Shown here one piece after another: positions 9,136-18,260 of a DNA stretch of 64,000 bases. Numbering within the stretch: the first letter of the stretch is position 1; each line of letters opens with the position of its first letter. The translations under genes and the position numbers were made by a program. The notes under the pieces were generated by a model, which was not told the DNA's origin, ran no database searches, and worked only from the letters and a program-made list of their open reading frames with translations. Location of the stretch: contig JALJCR010000001.1 of NCBI GenBank assembly GCA_022953095.1, forward strand, positions 62,001 to 126,000. Reading direction: 5' to 3'. The DNA is from Qipengyuania sp. ABI-127-1. Its GTDB lineage: Bacteria > Pseudomonadota > Alphaproteobacteria > Sphingomonadales > Sphingomonadaceae.

Positions 9136-9986
9136 CTCGATATGCCGAAGTGATCGGCGATCCGATCCGTCAGTCGAAATCCCCCGCGATCCATGGATTC
9201 TGGATAGAGAAGCTCGGTCTCGCGGCTGAATATCGCGCGCAGCATGTCGAATCCGCCGCGCTCGAGGATTTCATCGCCGAACGACGCGGCGATGCGGACT
9301 GGCGCGGTTGCAATGTCACCATGCCGCACAAGCAGGCGATCATGCCGCTCATGGACCGGCTGGAACCGCTCGCCAAACGTGTCGGAGCGGTCAACACGGT
9401 GGTAAAAGCGTCCGATGGCAAGCTGGTCGGGCGGAACACCGATGTCGCAGGATTTCTGGAACCGCTCTCGGTTCGCCTGCGCACCAAGCACTATTTCCGC
9501 ATGGCTCGCGTGATCGGAACCGGCGGCGCGGCCCGGGCCATCGTGGCCGGATTGGCCGGAGAGGGGTTCACACTGGTTCTTGCGGGCCGAAACCCGGACA
9601 AGGCGCGAGCTTTGCTCGACGAGCTGGATCCGAGGGGGGAACACCATGCCGCTCCGCTAAGCCATTTTGTCGACGCCACCGATTTCGCCTTCGATGACCG
9701 GGAGGGATGCTGCGATCTCGTCGTCAACGCCTCCCCGCTCGGCATGCGCGGGCAACCCCCCCTCGCCTTTGACTGGTCCCACGCTCCGCCTGGTTCGATC
9801 GCTTACGATATCGTCACCGATCCGGTGGAAACCGAGTTCCTGCGCAAGGCGCGCGAGGCCGGCTTCGAAACCATAGACGGTCTCGCCATGCTGATCGGCC
9901 AGGCCGCCGCGGCGTTCACCCATTTCTTCGGTGTCGAACCGCCACGAGATCATGATGCGGAACTGCGCGAAAGGCTGATAACGTGA
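9132..9986 (+). CDS. aroE: Shikimate dehydrogenase
   Basis: This 284-residue enzyme reduces 3-dehydroshikimate to shikimate with NADPH in aromatic amino acid synthesis. It shows the substrate-binding N terminus ([15 protein letters not shown]), the catalytic Lys motif NVTMPHKQ, and the nucleotide-binding loop GTGGAARAI. The start is GTG 9132, overlapping the maf stop. The end overlaps the coaE GTG start by 4 bp, so translation of the whole group is probably coupled. Confidence 0.95.
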   Translation: MTRYAEVIGDPIRQSKSPAIHGFWIEKLGLAAEYRAQHVESAALEDFIAERRGDADWRGCNVTMPHKQAIMPLMDRLEPLAKRVGAVNTVVKASDGKLVGRNTDVAGFLEPLSVRLRTKHYFRMARVIGTGGAARAIVAGLAGEGFTLVLAGRNPDKARALLDELDPRGEHHAAPLSHFVDATDFAFDDREGCCDLVVNASPLGMRGQPPLAFDWSHAPPGSIAYDIVTDPVETEFLRKAREAGFETIDGLAMLIGQAAAAFTHFFGVEPPRDHDAELRERLIT

Positions 9987-10597
9987 CTCGCCCGCTGATT
10001 ATCGGCCTGACCGGGTCCATCGGCATGGGCAAATCCACCGTGGCCGCCATGTTCGAAGCGGCGGGTGTTCCGGTGTTCGATGCCGACGCGGAGGTCCGCG
10101 CCATGCAGGGGCCGGGGGGCGCATTGGTCCCGGCCATCGAAAAGGCCTTTCCCGGAAGCACAGACGAAAACGGCGTTGCGCGAGACAAGCTCGGGGCACT
10201 GGTGTTCGGCGATTCGGAAAAGCTCGCCCGGCTCGAGGCGATCGTCCATCCTGCCGTCGCGGCAAGGCGGGAAGCATTCCTGATCGAGCATGTCGGCGCG
10301 CCGATGGTGGTTTTCGATATCCCCCTATTGTTCGAAAAGGGCGGTGCCGAAGCGGTCGATCAGGTGATCGTCGTTTCTGCGCCCGCTGAAACGCAGCGCA
10401 TGCGGGTTCTCGCCCGCCCCGGCATGACCGAGGAAAAGTTCGCCCACATACTCGAACTCCAGGTCCCCGATTCGCAAAAACGCGCCCGCGCCGATCATGT
10501 GATCGACACCGGAACGACATTGGAAAAAACCGAAGACGCCGTGATCGCCCTGATCACCGAATTGGGCGATTCCTACTCCGCTCGCCAAGCACCGTAA
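9983..10597 (+). CDS. coaE: Dephospho-CoA kinase
   Basis: This 204-residue P-loop kinase performs the last step of coenzyme A synthesis, phosphorylating the 3'-OH of dephospho-CoA. GLTGSIGMGKST (9-20) is the Walker A loop, VFDADAEV the substrate-binding segment, and the DIPLLFEKG stretch is the typical CoaE lid/helix region. The GTG start overlaps the aroE stop. The downstream gap before dnaQ is 41 bp. Confidence 0.95.
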   Translation: MTRPLIIGLTGSIGMGKSTVAAMFEAAGVPVFDADAEVRAMQGPGGALVPAIEKAFPGSTDENGVARDKLGALVFGDSEKLARLEAIVHPAVAARREAFLIEHVGAPMVVFDIPLLFEKGGAEAVDQVIVVSAPAETQRMRVLARPGMTEEKFAHILELQVPDSQKRARADHVIDTGTTLEKTEDAVIALITELGDSYSARQAP

Positions 10598-10638
10598 CCC
10601 TCTTGTAATCTTGTTCAGCGAAGCCGATAGAAGACTCG

Positions 10639-11334
10639 ATGCGTGAAATCGTGTTCGATACCGAGACCACCGGACTCGATCCCAAGACGGGGGACCGGAT
10701 GGTCGAGATCGGCTGCATCGAGCTGGTCAATCTCGTGCCGACCGGTGAAAGCTACCACGCCTATTTCAATCCCGAGCGTGACATGCCTGCTGGCGCCGAG
10801 GCCGTGCATGGTCTGTCGTCGGCGTTCCTGTCCGACAAGCCGTTGTTTGGCGATCTGGCCGACGAAGTCCTCGACTTCATCGGGGATTCCCCTTTGGTCG
10901 CCCACAATGCCGGGTTCGACTTCGGCTTTCTCAATGCCGAACTGACGCTCATCGAGAAGGAGCCGGTCTGCACCACAAGAATGGTGGATACCGTGGCCCT
11001 GGCGCGTAAGCGGCACCCCGGCGCGAAGCTGTCGCTCGATGCGCTGTGTTCGCGTTACGGAGTCGATCGGAGCCACCGGGTAAAGCATGGAGCGCTGCTC
11101 GATGCCGAATTGCTGGCGCAGGTTTATGTCGAGCTCAGGGGCGGTCGCCAGATCGGTCTCGAACTCGCGGCAGAGGCGGCTGCGGCACATACTTCCCGGC
11201 CGGTCGAAATCTCGGCAGTGCGTAAGGCGCCTGCGGGTCCCCGGCGCGAACCGCGTCGGCATGTTCCGAGCGAGGCCGAACTGGCGCGGCACAGGAGCTT
11301 TCTGGCCGGGATAGAGAACCCTTTATGGGGCTAG
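10639..11334 (+). CDS. dnaQ: DNA polymerase III epsilon subunit (3'-5' exonuclease)
   Basis: This 231-residue DEDDh exonuclease is the proofreading subunit of the replicative polymerase. Exo I is FDTETTG (6-12), Exo II is HNAGFDFGFLN and Exo III is HGALLDAELL, giving the full Asp-Glu-Asp-Asp-His set. The C-terminal tail (about 185-231, basic with Pro/Arg) probably holds the polymerase-binding segment. The placement of dnaQ after coaE right of the origin matches the order known from Caulobacter. Confidence 0.95.
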   Translation: MREIVFDTETTGLDPKTGDRMVEIGCIELVNLVPTGESYHAYFNPERDMPAGAEAVHGLSSAFLSDKPLFGDLADEVLDFIGDSPLVAHNAGFDFGFLNAELTLIEKEPVCTTRMVDTVALARKRHPGAKLSLDALCSRYGVDRSHRVKHGALLDAELLAQVYVELRGGRQIGLELAAEAAAAHTSRPVEISAVRKAPAGPRREPRRHVPSEAELARHRSFLAGIENPLWG

Positions 11335-11412
11335 ATCGCGGGCCATCGGGAACCGGCGAAGGGGCCGGGGATTTGGGATCGCTCGAGGGACGGTAAAGGA
11401 GAAAACGACAAG

Positions 11413-11982
11413 ATGGATATTCGTGTTTCCGGCCACCAGATCGATACCGGCGCAGCCTTGCAGGAGCATGTCGGCGATCGTTTGAACTCCATCGTCGAGA
11501 AATATTTCAACCGTGCGATTTCCTCGCATGTCACGTTCGGCAAGGGGCCTGGAGGCTCCTTCACGTCGGATATCGTGACTCATGTGATGCAGGGCCTGAT
11601 TCTCAAGGGCCATGCCGAGGCGCATGACGTCCATCAGGCGTTCGACGCGGCGGCAGGCAAGATCGAAAAGCAGCTACGCCGGTATAAGCGCCGCATCCAG
11701 GACCGTCACAAGCAGACCGCGCAAGCGGTTCGGGAAGAAGAGGCTGCCTATACGATCCTTGCTGCGCCGGAACCCGACAATGACGAAGAGATCACCGCCG
11801 ACAGCCCGCCGGTCATCGCCGAGACCAAGGCGATCATTCCCGAATGCAGCGTTGCGGATGCCGTGATGATGCTGGACCTGCAAAACGCCAATGGCCTGCT
11901 GTTCAAGAATGCGGGTAGCGGCGAACACAATATGGTCTATCGGCGCCACGATGGCTCGATTGGCTGGGTCGAGCCGCGCTGA
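11413..11982 (+). CDS. hpf: Ribosome hibernation promoting factor, long form
   Basis: This 189-residue protein has two domains. The N-terminal half (MDIRVSGHQIDTGAAL to about 100) is the S30AE/YfiA fold that binds the 30S decoding centre. The C-terminal domain (about 125-189) ends in the segment FKNAGSGEHNMVYRRHDG, which in long HPFs dimerises ribosomes into 100S particles. A GGAG-type ribosome binding site (AAAGGAG, 11395-11401) precedes ATG 11413. Long HPF is the usual alphaproteobacterial form and is typically induced in stationary phase. Confidence 0.95.
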   Translation: MDIRVSGHQIDTGAALQEHVGDRLNSIVEKYFNRAISSHVTFGKGPGGSFTSDIVTHVMQGLILKGHAEAHDVHQAFDAAAGKIEKQLRRYKRRIQDRHKQTAQAVREEEAAYTILAAPEPDNDEEITADSPPVIAETKAIIPECSVADAVMMLDLQNANGLLFKNAGSGEHNMVYRRHDGSIGWVEPR

Positions 11983-11998
11983 GGGAGACCGCATCACC

Positions 11999-12463
11999 GT
12001 GACCGGGGCTGCAACCAGCGGGGCACAGCGCCATTATCGCGCGCTTGAAAGCCTCTATGCATCGGCGCCGGTCAATGCGCTGTTTTCCTCACGGCTCGAG
12101 ATAACCGGCGAAGGTACGGCGCGGATCACCTTCGACGTTACGGAAGAGGTCTATCACGCGGCGGGGGCGGCGCATGGCACGATCTATTTCAAGATGCTCG
12201 ACGATGCCGGATTCTACGCCGCCAACACCTTCGTTACCGACCGTTTCCTGCTGACGACTTCTTTCAACCTACATTTTACCAAACCTGTACGGGTGGGCGA
12301 AGTCGTGGCCGAGGGGCGCTGGGTGAGTGGGCGCAAGCGCGTGTTTGTCGCCGAATCGCGGCTGGTCGACGCCGAAGGTGACGAAATCGGCCGAGGAACC
12401 GGCACATTCATGCGCTCGCACATCCCCTTGTCGAGCCTGCCTGGCTATCTGGCAAATCCCTGA
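11999..12463 (+). CDS. PaaI-type thioesterase (hotdog fold)
   Basis: This 154-residue protein is of the PaaI/YiiD acyl-CoA thioesterase type. The segment YHAAGAAHGTIYFKMLDDAGFYAAN follows the hotdog catalytic helix pattern (HGG-like turn, then an acidic residue), and the strands LLTTSFNLHFTKPVRVGEV are typical. I prefer GTG 11999: it follows the hpf stop and has GAGGGAGA (11980-11987) about 11 bp upstream. An ATG at 11951 is in frame but would overlap hpf by 32 bp. Its substrate is unknown. Confidence 0.85.
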   Translation: MTGAATSGAQRHYRALESLYASAPVNALFSSRLEITGEGTARITFDVTEEVYHAAGAAHGTIYFKMLDDAGFYAANTFVTDRFLLTTSFNLHFTKPVRVGEVVAEGRWVSGRKRVFVAESRLVDAEGDEIGRGTGTFMRSHIPLSSLPGYLANP

Positions 12464-12468
12464 TCCAT

Positions 12469-12804
12469 ATGGATGAACGTCTGCCTGCCCATATCGAGGT
12501 TTCCGGTCTGATCAGAGCGGTGGAGGCTGCAGGGGGCTTCGGAATGGTGCTGCAAAAAGGCGAGAAAGATGCAGGAGTCATTCTGATATTGACCACACAT
12601 AGTGGCAAAAATACCCGCCTGTGGGAGCGCATGCCCCAGCTCGACGGGTCCCGGCGCTTCATATGTACGCGTGAGCAAGGTTCTGAAAATCTGAGAGAAT
12701 TTGACGAGTATGTAGCAAAACGGCGAGCTTCCGACCCGGATTGCTGGGTCATCGAGCTAGACGTCGAAAATGCCGAACGCTTCGTCGCAAGCGCGGTCGA
12801 TTGA
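12469..12804 (+). CDS. DUF1491 family protein
   Basis: This 111-residue soluble protein starts MDERLPAHIEVSGLIRAVEAAGG. It carries a strand-rich centre (GMVLQKGEKDAGVILIL) and a C-terminal DPDCWVIELDVENAERFV. I recognise the pattern as DUF1491, a small alphaproteobacterial family without a known role. It follows the thioesterase by 5 bp and is probably cotranscribed. Tandem TTGACT/TTGATT hexamers at 12801-12816, over its stop codon, could be -35 elements for the next gene, but no convincing -10 sits at the right distance. Confidence 0.85.
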   Translation: MDERLPAHIEVSGLIRAVEAAGGFGMVLQKGEKDAGVILILTTHSGKNTRLWERMPQLDGSRRFICTREQGSENLREFDEYVAKRRASDPDCWVIELDVENAERFVASAVD

Positions 12805-13005
12805 CTTGACTTGATTTCAGTTGCGACTATTTGGCCGCCAACTTCGATGCGCAGGCGGCGTAGGACGGCAATGGGGTCGGTACGCTAGCACGCAGACGGG
12901 GGGTGGCCGGCAGGCCCGTTAACGGATCCGCCATCAAGGACGCAATCAACGCGCCATGGGTCCCAGCCTGCGACAGACCGCCAACCGCTTAGTTGTCTGC
13001 CAATA

Positions 13006-13665
13006 ATGATTCGCAAGTTCACTGGTTTCACCGCGCTTGTCGCGGCGATTGCCCTTACGACGTTTGCCGGAGCGGAAGGTTCCGGCGCCAACGCCCAGGT
13101 TGCGGCGCAAGCAACCGAAACAGCTACCACCGAAGCCCCCCTCACCGAGGAAGTGGTGCCGGTATTCGTTGAAAACGAGGTGGTACAGGAGCTTCCCGCC
13201 CAGGCGGAAGCCGAATCCGAGAATTCCGCCGATGACGTGCCGCAGGCCGATAGCCTGCGTGCCCTTATCGATGCCATGCCCGCTGCGGGGCAGTTGTCCG
13301 AAGAACTGCATTGCCTCGCCGGTGCGGTCTATTTCGAATCGCGCGGCGAACCGCTTGAAGGCCAGCTCGCCGTCGCCAAGGTAATTATGAACCGCGCCGA
13401 AGATCGCCGTTGGCCCTCAAGCTACTGCGCCGTCGTGTATCAGCGGTCTCAGTTCTCCTTCGTCAAGAACGGCCGCATGCCGCGCATCAAGACAGGTTCA
13501 GCCGCATGGAAGCGCGCGCAGGCCATTGCGCGTATCGCCCATCGCGGCCTGTGGGACAGCAGCGCGGACGATGCAGTGTATTTCCATGCGAAATATGTGC
13601 GCCCCGGCTGGAGCCGCCGCAAGGTAGCCGTGGCGACGATCGATACCCACGTCTTCTATCGCTGA
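13006..13665 (+). CDS. Cell wall hydrolase (SleB/Hydrolase_2 family), exported
   Basis: This 219-residue protein has an N-terminal signal-like segment (MIRKFTGFTALVAAIALTTFAGA), an acidic Ala/Glu/Thr-rich linker (about 30-85), and the Hydrolase_2 domain (about 100-218). The domain shows the signature ELHCLAGAVYFESRGEP with the catalytic-type Glu, then VAKVIMNRAEDRRWPSSYC. Relatives of spore-cortex lytic SleB in non-spore-formers are thought to cut peptidoglycan. The 200-nt upstream stretch (12805-13005) holds no other gene and may be its leader or promoter region. A strong terminator follows. Confidence 0.92.
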   Translation: MIRKFTGFTALVAAIALTTFAGAEGSGANAQVAAQATETATTEAPLTEEVVPVFVENEVVQELPAQAEAESENSADDVPQADSLRALIDAMPAAGQLSEELHCLAGAVYFESRGEPLEGQLAVAKVIMNRAEDRRWPSSYCAVVYQRSQFSFVKNGRMPRIKTGSAAWKRAQAIARIAHRGLWDSSADDAVYFHAKYVRPGWSRRKVAVATIDTHVFYR

Positions 13666-13689
13666 GAGCGAGCTTCGCTTACGGATGAA

Positions 13690-13723
13690 GGGGCTGCCGC
13701 TTGCGCGGTGGCCCCTTCTTCTT
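13690..13723 (+). terminator. Rho-independent terminator after the cell wall hydrolase gene
   Basis: An 11-bp stem pairs GGGGCTGCCGC (13690-13700) with GCGGTGGCCCC (13705-13715), with two G-U wobbles and a TTGC loop. It is followed by TTCTTCTT. It lies between the convergent hydrolase and xth genes and serves the plus strand. Confidence 0.85.
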
Positions 13724-13737
13724 GAGCTACGTCAGCG

Positions 13738-14523
13738 TCAGTCTCGCAAGTCGACCCATACCGGCGCGTGATCGCTGGCTTTCTCGCGTCCGCGATATTC
13801 CCTGTCGACACCCGCCGCATTCATCCGGTCGGCCAATTCGGGCGACAGCAGAAGGTGGTCGATCCGGAAACCATGATCGCGCTGCCAGGCGCCCGCCTGA
13901 TAGTCCCAATAGGTCCACACGCCGCCCCGCAGGTTGAGCGTATCGATCGCATCCGTCCATCCATCGGCGAGTATCCGCGCATAGGCATCGCGCGATTCAG
14001 GCTGCATCAGCGCGTCCGAGGCCATCGCGCGGACCGACCACACATCCTTGTCTTCGGGGATGACGTTGAAATCCCCCAGCACCACCGCCGGAACCTGCTC
14101 TTCCCAGATAGCGCGCAATCTCGTGCGTAATTTCTCCATCCAGGCCAGCTTGTAATCGAATTTCGGCCCGGGCTGCGGATTGCCATTGGGCAGGTAGAGA
14201 TTGCAAATGCGCAGGCCCTTCACGTCCGCTTCGAGATAGCGGGCCTGTTCGCCCTCTCCATCCTTCGGTCCGTCAATGCCCAGGCCGCGCTGAATCTCCA
14301 CCGGCTTTTCGCCATCGGCAAGGATAGCGACGCCATTGAAACTCTTCTGGCCATGCCAGATCGCCCGGTAGCCGATGCTTTCGAATTCTTCGGCCGGGAA
14401 GCCCTCATCCATTGTCTTGATTTCCTGCAGGCAGGCGACGGTGGGGCGGGTTTCCTCGAGCCATTCCTTCAGGCGCGGCAAACGGGCCTTGATCCCATTG
14501 ATATTGAAACTGGCGATACGCAT
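13738..14523 (-). CDS. xth: Exodeoxyribonuclease III
   Basis: This 261-residue apurinic/apyrimidinic endonuclease and 3'-5' exonuclease of base excision repair begins MRIASFNINGIKARLPRL. It carries the metal-ligand motif LQEIKT, the GDFNV motif, and the C-terminal SDHAPVWVDL with the catalytic His. Its length matches ExoIII/ExoA. It is a single gene on the minus strand, converging with the wall hydrolase. Confidence 0.95.
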   Translation of the reverse strand: MRIASFNINGIKARLPRLKEWLEETRPTVACLQEIKTMDEGFPAEEFESIGYRAIWHGQKSFNGVAILADGEKPVEIQRGLGIDGPKDGEGEQARYLEADVKGLRICNLYLPNGNPQPGPKFDYKLAWMEKLRTRLRAIWEEQVPAVVLGDFNVIPEDKDVWSVRAMASDALMQPESRDAYARILADGWTDAIDTLNLRGGVWTYWDYQAGAWQRDHGFRIDHLLLSPELADRMNAAGVDREYRGREKASDHAPVWVDLRD

Positions 14524-14690
14524 GGCGTGGGTCTTATGGCGTCGCCCCGGCCTTGGCTAGCATCAAGGCCGACACGCGGGTTCCGCGCGTTCCGCGCGTT
14601 CCCCTCGCCAAGCGGCGGCCGGGCTGCGCAAGCGAATGCGCCGCGGCGCCGGGGAAGCGTGCAACCCCTTCCGAACAGGCGGGCAGGACC

Positions 14691-15020
14691 TTAAATCCCG
14701 AAACTGGACCCACAGCCGCAACCGGCGGCGGCTTGCGGATTTTCGACCTTGAAAGCCGCCCCGCCGAGCGACTCGACGAAATCGACCGTGCTTCCGGCGA
14801 CAAGGTCCATGCTGACTGCGTCGACGACCAGTTTCACACCGTCGTTTTCGCTCACCGAATCGTCGCTTTCGGGCGACTCCGCGAGGTCGAATTTGTATTG
14901 GAAACCGGAACACCCGCCCCCTTCGACCGACAGGCGCAATATTGCGGGCTTGGCCTGCTTTTCGGCGATCGCGGCAATGCGGGCCGCAGCGGCATCGGTC
15001 AGTGTCGGGGCGGTGGTCAT
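14691..15020 (-). CDS. erpA: Iron-sulfur cluster insertion protein ErpA
   Basis: This 109-residue A-type carrier delivers [4Fe-4S] clusters to targets such as IspG/IspH. The three conserved cysteines are present: Cys in GGGCSGFQYKF and the pair in CGCGSSF near the C terminus. The start is MTTAPTLTDAAAARI at 15018-15020; a longer open frame upstream is not family-like. It is separate from the SUF operon's own A-type protein at 43.1 kb, so the genome has at least two carriers. Confidence 0.94.
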   Translation of the reverse strand: MTTAPTLTDAAAARIAAIAEKQAKPAILRLSVEGGGCSGFQYKFDLAESPESDDSVSENDGVKLVVDAVSMDLVAGSTVDFVESLGGAAFKVENPQAAAGCGCGSSFGI

Positions 15021-15051
15021 GAGCTGGATGTAGGGAGCGCTGCGGCCGGTC

Positions 15052-15483
15052 TCAAGCGGTCTGGATATATTCGCGCATCGCTTCCGCCTCGTGCTGGATC
15101 TCGTCGAGCCGAGCCTTGACGAGGTCGCCAATCGAAATGAAGCCGCACATCTCGCCTCCATCGACGACCGGAAGGTGGCGAATGCGGCGGCGTGTCATCA
15201 AGGCGAGCGCTTCGAGCACCGGCGTATCGCGGTTCACGGTGATCGCCGGCGCGGTCATCACGTCGCCAAGCGGTCTGGAAAGGCATGCATCGCCTTCTTC
15301 GGCAAGGCGGTAGATTACGTCGCGTTCGGAAAAGATGCCGACCACCTTCCCGTGTTCGGTTACGGGAATGGCGCCGATCCTTTTCGAAGCCAGAAGAGCG
15401 ATGGCTTCGCGGACCGGTATGTCCAACGCACAGGAAATGATGTCCGAACTCGTGCGCCCTTCGATCAACCTGCGGATTTCCAT
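15052..15483 (-). CDS. CBS-domain pair protein
   Basis: This 143-residue protein consists of two CBS motifs (about 8-65 and 75-133), with the repeated RIGAIPVTEHGKVVGIFSERD and IRHLPVVDGGEMCGFISIGD patterns. CBS pairs bind adenosine nucleotides and often sense energy charge. There is no attached enzyme domain, so it is probably a stand-alone regulator. It lies 31 bp upstream of erpA on the same strand. Confidence 0.92.
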   Translation of the reverse strand: MEIRRLIEGRTSSDIISCALDIPVREAIALLASKRIGAIPVTEHGKVVGIFSERDVIYRLAEEGDACLSRPLGDVMTAPAITVNRDTPVLEALALMTRRRIRHLPVVDGGEMCGFISIGDLVKARLDEIQHEAEAMREYIQTA

Positions 15484-15596
15484 ACGCCTTATCCTCCTGT
15501 GATGAAGGTGTCAGAATGCCATCTCCGACCCGAAAAAGCGAATCGGATTGCGGGAAGCGTTGATTATCATGCCGGTGCGCGCCATGTGGCTTGCCG

Positions 15597-15887
15597 ATGA
15601 CGCACAAATCCCTCCTCGACGACCCGGAAAGCGCGGCCTTTGCCTGGGCTCGCTTCAGGCGCATCATGCGCTTCATGTTCCTGCTGACCGTCGGGATCGT
15701 GGCGATCGCGATGGCGCTGCTTTACAAATTTGGCGACGAAGAGGTGTCGATTCACTTCTACATCGCCACTGCGCTCGGCGTTGGCTTCACCATGTTGCTC
15801 ACCAGCGCGCTGATGGGGCTCGTATTTCTGTCTTCAGGTACGGGGCATGACGAATCGATCGAGGAACCGCTCAAGAAAAACGATTAG
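15597..15887 (+). CDS. Small two-span membrane protein
   Basis: This 96-residue protein has two clear transmembrane segments (about 26-45, [19 protein letters not shown], and 55-78), a short polar N terminus, and an acidic tail ([12 protein letters not shown]). The function is unknown; similar short proteins are common in sphingomonads. ATG 15597 is preferred; a TTG two codons upstream is possible. Its end overlaps the stop of the convergent ferredoxin-like gene by 4 bp. Confidence 0.75.
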   Translation: MTHKSLLDDPESAAFAWARFRRIMRFMFLLTVGIVAIAMALLYKFGDEEVSIHFYIATALGVGFTMLLTSALMGLVFLSSGTGHDESIEEPLKKND

Positions 15888-16258
15888 TCGCCCGGCCTGA
15901 GCCGGTATTCCTCGACCGGCACGCCGCCGATCAGATGGCGCTGGATGATCGCCTCGAGCACTTCGGGCGTGCATGAATGATACCAGACATTATCCGGCCA
16001 GACGACGGCGATGGGGCCTGAATCGCAGATTTGCAGGCAATCCGCCTTGGTGCGCTGAACCGTTCCTCCCCTACCCGCCAGACCCAGTTCCTTGAGCCGC
16101 CGCTTCAGATAGTTCCAGGCCTCTTTCCCATCGGCGCGGTTACAGCATTTCTGCTTTTCCGACAGGGCGCAAAGGAATATCTGGCGTTCCGCGCGCGCAC
16201 CGCCCGTCTTGGCCAGCGCTTGTTCGGCCTTGCGCAGCGATTTGGGCTTCACGGTCAA
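15884..16258 (-). CDS. Thioredoxin-like (2Fe-2S) ferredoxin domain protein
   Basis: This 124-residue protein has cysteines in [22 protein letters not shown] and HSCTPE. The spacing (Cys, then about 8-9 residues, then a later Cys-x3-Cys) matches thioredoxin-fold 2Fe-2S ferredoxins such as those in NuoE-like subunits and small shethna-type proteins. It is likely a cytoplasmic electron carrier or redox sensor; the partner is unknown. It is followed by the DUF2497 gene upstream in the same orientation (18-bp gap). Confidence 0.85.
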   Translation of the reverse strand: MTVKPKSLRKAEQALAKTGGARAERQIFLCALSEKQKCCNRADGKEAWNYLKRRLKELGLAGRGGTVQRTKADCLQICDSGPIAVVWPDNVWYHSCTPEVLEAIIQRHLIGGVPVEEYRLRPGD

Positions 16259-16275
16259 GGTGTTCGAATGCGCGC

Positions 16276-16725
16276 CTAGCTGCGCTTGCCGGCGATCCGG
16301 GATATCTCGGCCTTGACCAGCTCTTCGACCATTCCGGGAAGATTATCGTCGAGCCATTGCGCAAGCATCGGACGCAGCATCTCGCGAACCAGGCCTTCGA
16401 GCGAGGTTTCCCCCGAGCGCACGATTTGTGGTTGCTTGCCCGGTTCGGCCAGCATTGCGAGCGCGGCGAAGTTCTGCCGCATAGCTTCGCGTGTATCGCC
16501 CCGGGTCAGCGCGTCTTCGCCGCTATCCCCATCGTCGAGAGCGGTTTCTTCCGGCAGCTCGAACACTTCTTCCGTCTCGCCGGAAGCGGCCGGTTCGGTT
16601 GCTTTTTCAGCGGGTGCTGCGCGCTTGCGCCGTTCGAGGATCGCGCCTTCGCGATTGTCGCGTGCGATGACCTTCTTGATTGAGTCGAGAATTTCTTCGA
16701 CCGAGGGTTCACCCGGTTGCTGCAT
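16276..16725 (-). CDS. DUF2497 / PopZ-like protein
   Basis: This 149-residue acidic protein has an N-terminal helix ([18 protein letters not shown]), a low-complexity acidic middle (about 35-80), and a C-terminal helical block ([33 protein letters not shown] pattern, about 108-145). This is the architecture of PopZ-type pole-organising proteins, which assemble at cell poles and bind ParB in Caulobacter. A direct PopZ role in this organism is inference; the family (DUF2497) assignment is firmer. Confidence 0.85.
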   Translation of the reverse strand: MQQPGEPSVEEILDSIKKVIARDNREGAILERRKRAAPAEKATEPAASGETEEVFELPEETALDDGDSGEDALTRGDTREAMRQNFAALAMLAEPGKQPQIVRSGETSLEGLVREMLRPMLAQWLDDNLPGMVEELVKAEISRIAGKRS

Positions 16726-16778
16726 CGTCTCTCAAGCCCCTGCTGGCGAATCGGTACGTTCCGATTCGGTATATTCTC

Positions 16779-18260
16779 TCAATAGCCTGATTCGGTTCCG
16801 GTTTCATCCTCTGGCGGAACATCGGCGTTCGGGGCGGGTACCGCAACGGTGCTGGTCGAGATCGCGACCGGTTCGGGATCTCGATCCCAGTCCCAGACGC
16901 GCTCGCGCACTCGCTCGTAATTTTCCGCCGGATCGTAAAGCAGGCCTTCGCCGATGAAGCCGAGGTCGCGGGCTTCGGCACGGCCCATCGCCGCGAGCAG
17001 CGTGAACCCTGCGACATAGGCATTGCGGCGAGCAGTGACGAGCTGGACGCGCGCATTGAGCAGTTCCTGCTCGGCATTGAGCACATCGAGAATCTGGCGG
17101 CTGCCGATCGAATTTTCCGCGCGCACGCCTTCGAGGCTGAGAGCGGCCGCATCGACGGCGATACGACTGCTTTCGATCACGGCGAGCGAGGCCTGCCAGC
17201 TCGACCAGGCGGCCCGCACCTGCGCTATGATCTCGCGCTCGGTAGCGATCACCTGTTCCAGCGCCGCCGTCTCCCGCGCCTGTGCCTGGCGCTGGCGCGC
17301 CGCCGGCAGACCACCCTGAAAAATAGGAATGGTTATCCGCACGCCGGCATTGGCCGTCGTTTCCTCCTGAGCGATACCGCCCGCGCCACCGGCAAGAGTG
17401 TCGAAATAGTCGGTATAGGCCGTGTTTGCGAACAGGGACACATTCGGCAGGCGCCCCGAACCGGCGACCTCGCTATCGAAACCGGCGGCCTGGGCGCGTT
17501 CCTTGGCGGCGATCAGATCGGGATTGCTGGCCAGCGCGGTATCGACTGCGGTTTCGACATTCGCCGGTAAATTGGGGAGGGGCGGCGGCGGCTGCAGATC
17601 GGTGGGGGCTTCCCCTACGAGACGGATATATGTTTCGCGGGCATTGATAAGGGTGGCCTGCGCATTGCGCAGATCGCCCTGGGCGAGAGCGAGGCGCGAT
17701 TGCGACTGGGCCACGTCGGTCCGGGTGAGGTCTCCGATTTCGAAACGGTCGCTGGTCGCCTGCACGTTGACCGACAAGACTTCCACCTGATTGGCGGAAA
17801 GCGAAACCAGCGCCTGACTGCGCAGAACATCCATGTAAGCGGCGACAACCTGGTTGAAGAGCGCGCTCTCGATGGCGCGCAAATCGGCCTGCCCAGCCGT
17901 TACGCGTTCCTTGGCCGCCTTGACAGCGTTGCGGATCGCCCCGCCGGCATAGACCGGAACTTCCAGGCTTGGTCCGATCTGCAAGACCCTTTCTGGTGCC
18001 GTAAAGCTGTTGGGCGAATTCTTGATGAATTCGGTATAGGTCGCAGTCGTGTTGATGCTTGGAATGCCCCGGGCTTCGTTGATCGGCACGTCTTCGTCGA
18101 CCGCGCGCTGATTGGCGCGGGCGGCAAGCAAAGTCGGATTGTTCCGATAGGCCTGCGTCAGGGCTTCCTGGAGGGTGTCCGCATGGGCCGGTGCGGACAG
18201 TGCCAGCGCACCCACGCTTACCCCCAGAACAAGATTTTTCGAAAACCCTCCGCGACGCAT
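16779..18260 (-). CDS. tolC: TolC family outer membrane efflux/secretion protein
   Basis: This 493-residue outer membrane channel has a signal peptide (about 1-27, ending APAHA), two repeated helical OEP domains, and conserved stretches such as YRNNPTLLAARANQRA and GSRQILDVLNAEQELLNARV. TolC trimers form the exit duct for efflux pumps and type I secretion. No pump genes are adjacent, so it may serve several. The methyltransferase-like gene 1 bp upstream on the same strand (stop at 18261) is a recurrent partner in sphingomonads. Confidence 0.93.
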   Translation of the reverse strand: MRRGGFSKNLVLGVSVGALALSAPAHADTLQEALTQAYRNNPTLLAARANQRAVDEDVPINEARGIPSINTTATYTEFIKNSPNSFTAPERVLQIGPSLEVPVYAGGAIRNAVKAAKERVTAGQADLRAIESALFNQVVAAYMDVLRSQALVSLSANQVEVLSVNVQATSDRFEIGDLTRTDVAQSQSRLALAQGDLRNAQATLINARETYIRLVGEAPTDLQPPPPLPNLPANVETAVDTALASNPDLIAAKERAQAAGFDSEVAGSGRLPNVSLFANTAYTDYFDTLAGGAGGIAQEETTANAGVRITIPIFQGGLPAARQRQAQARETAALEQVIATEREIIAQVRAAWSSWQASLAVIESSRIAVDAAALSLEGVRAENSIGSRQILDVLNAEQELLNARVQLVTARRNAYVAGFTLLAAMGRAEARDLGFIGEGLLYDPAENYERVRERVWDWDRDPEPVAISTSTVAVPAPNADVPPEDETGTESGY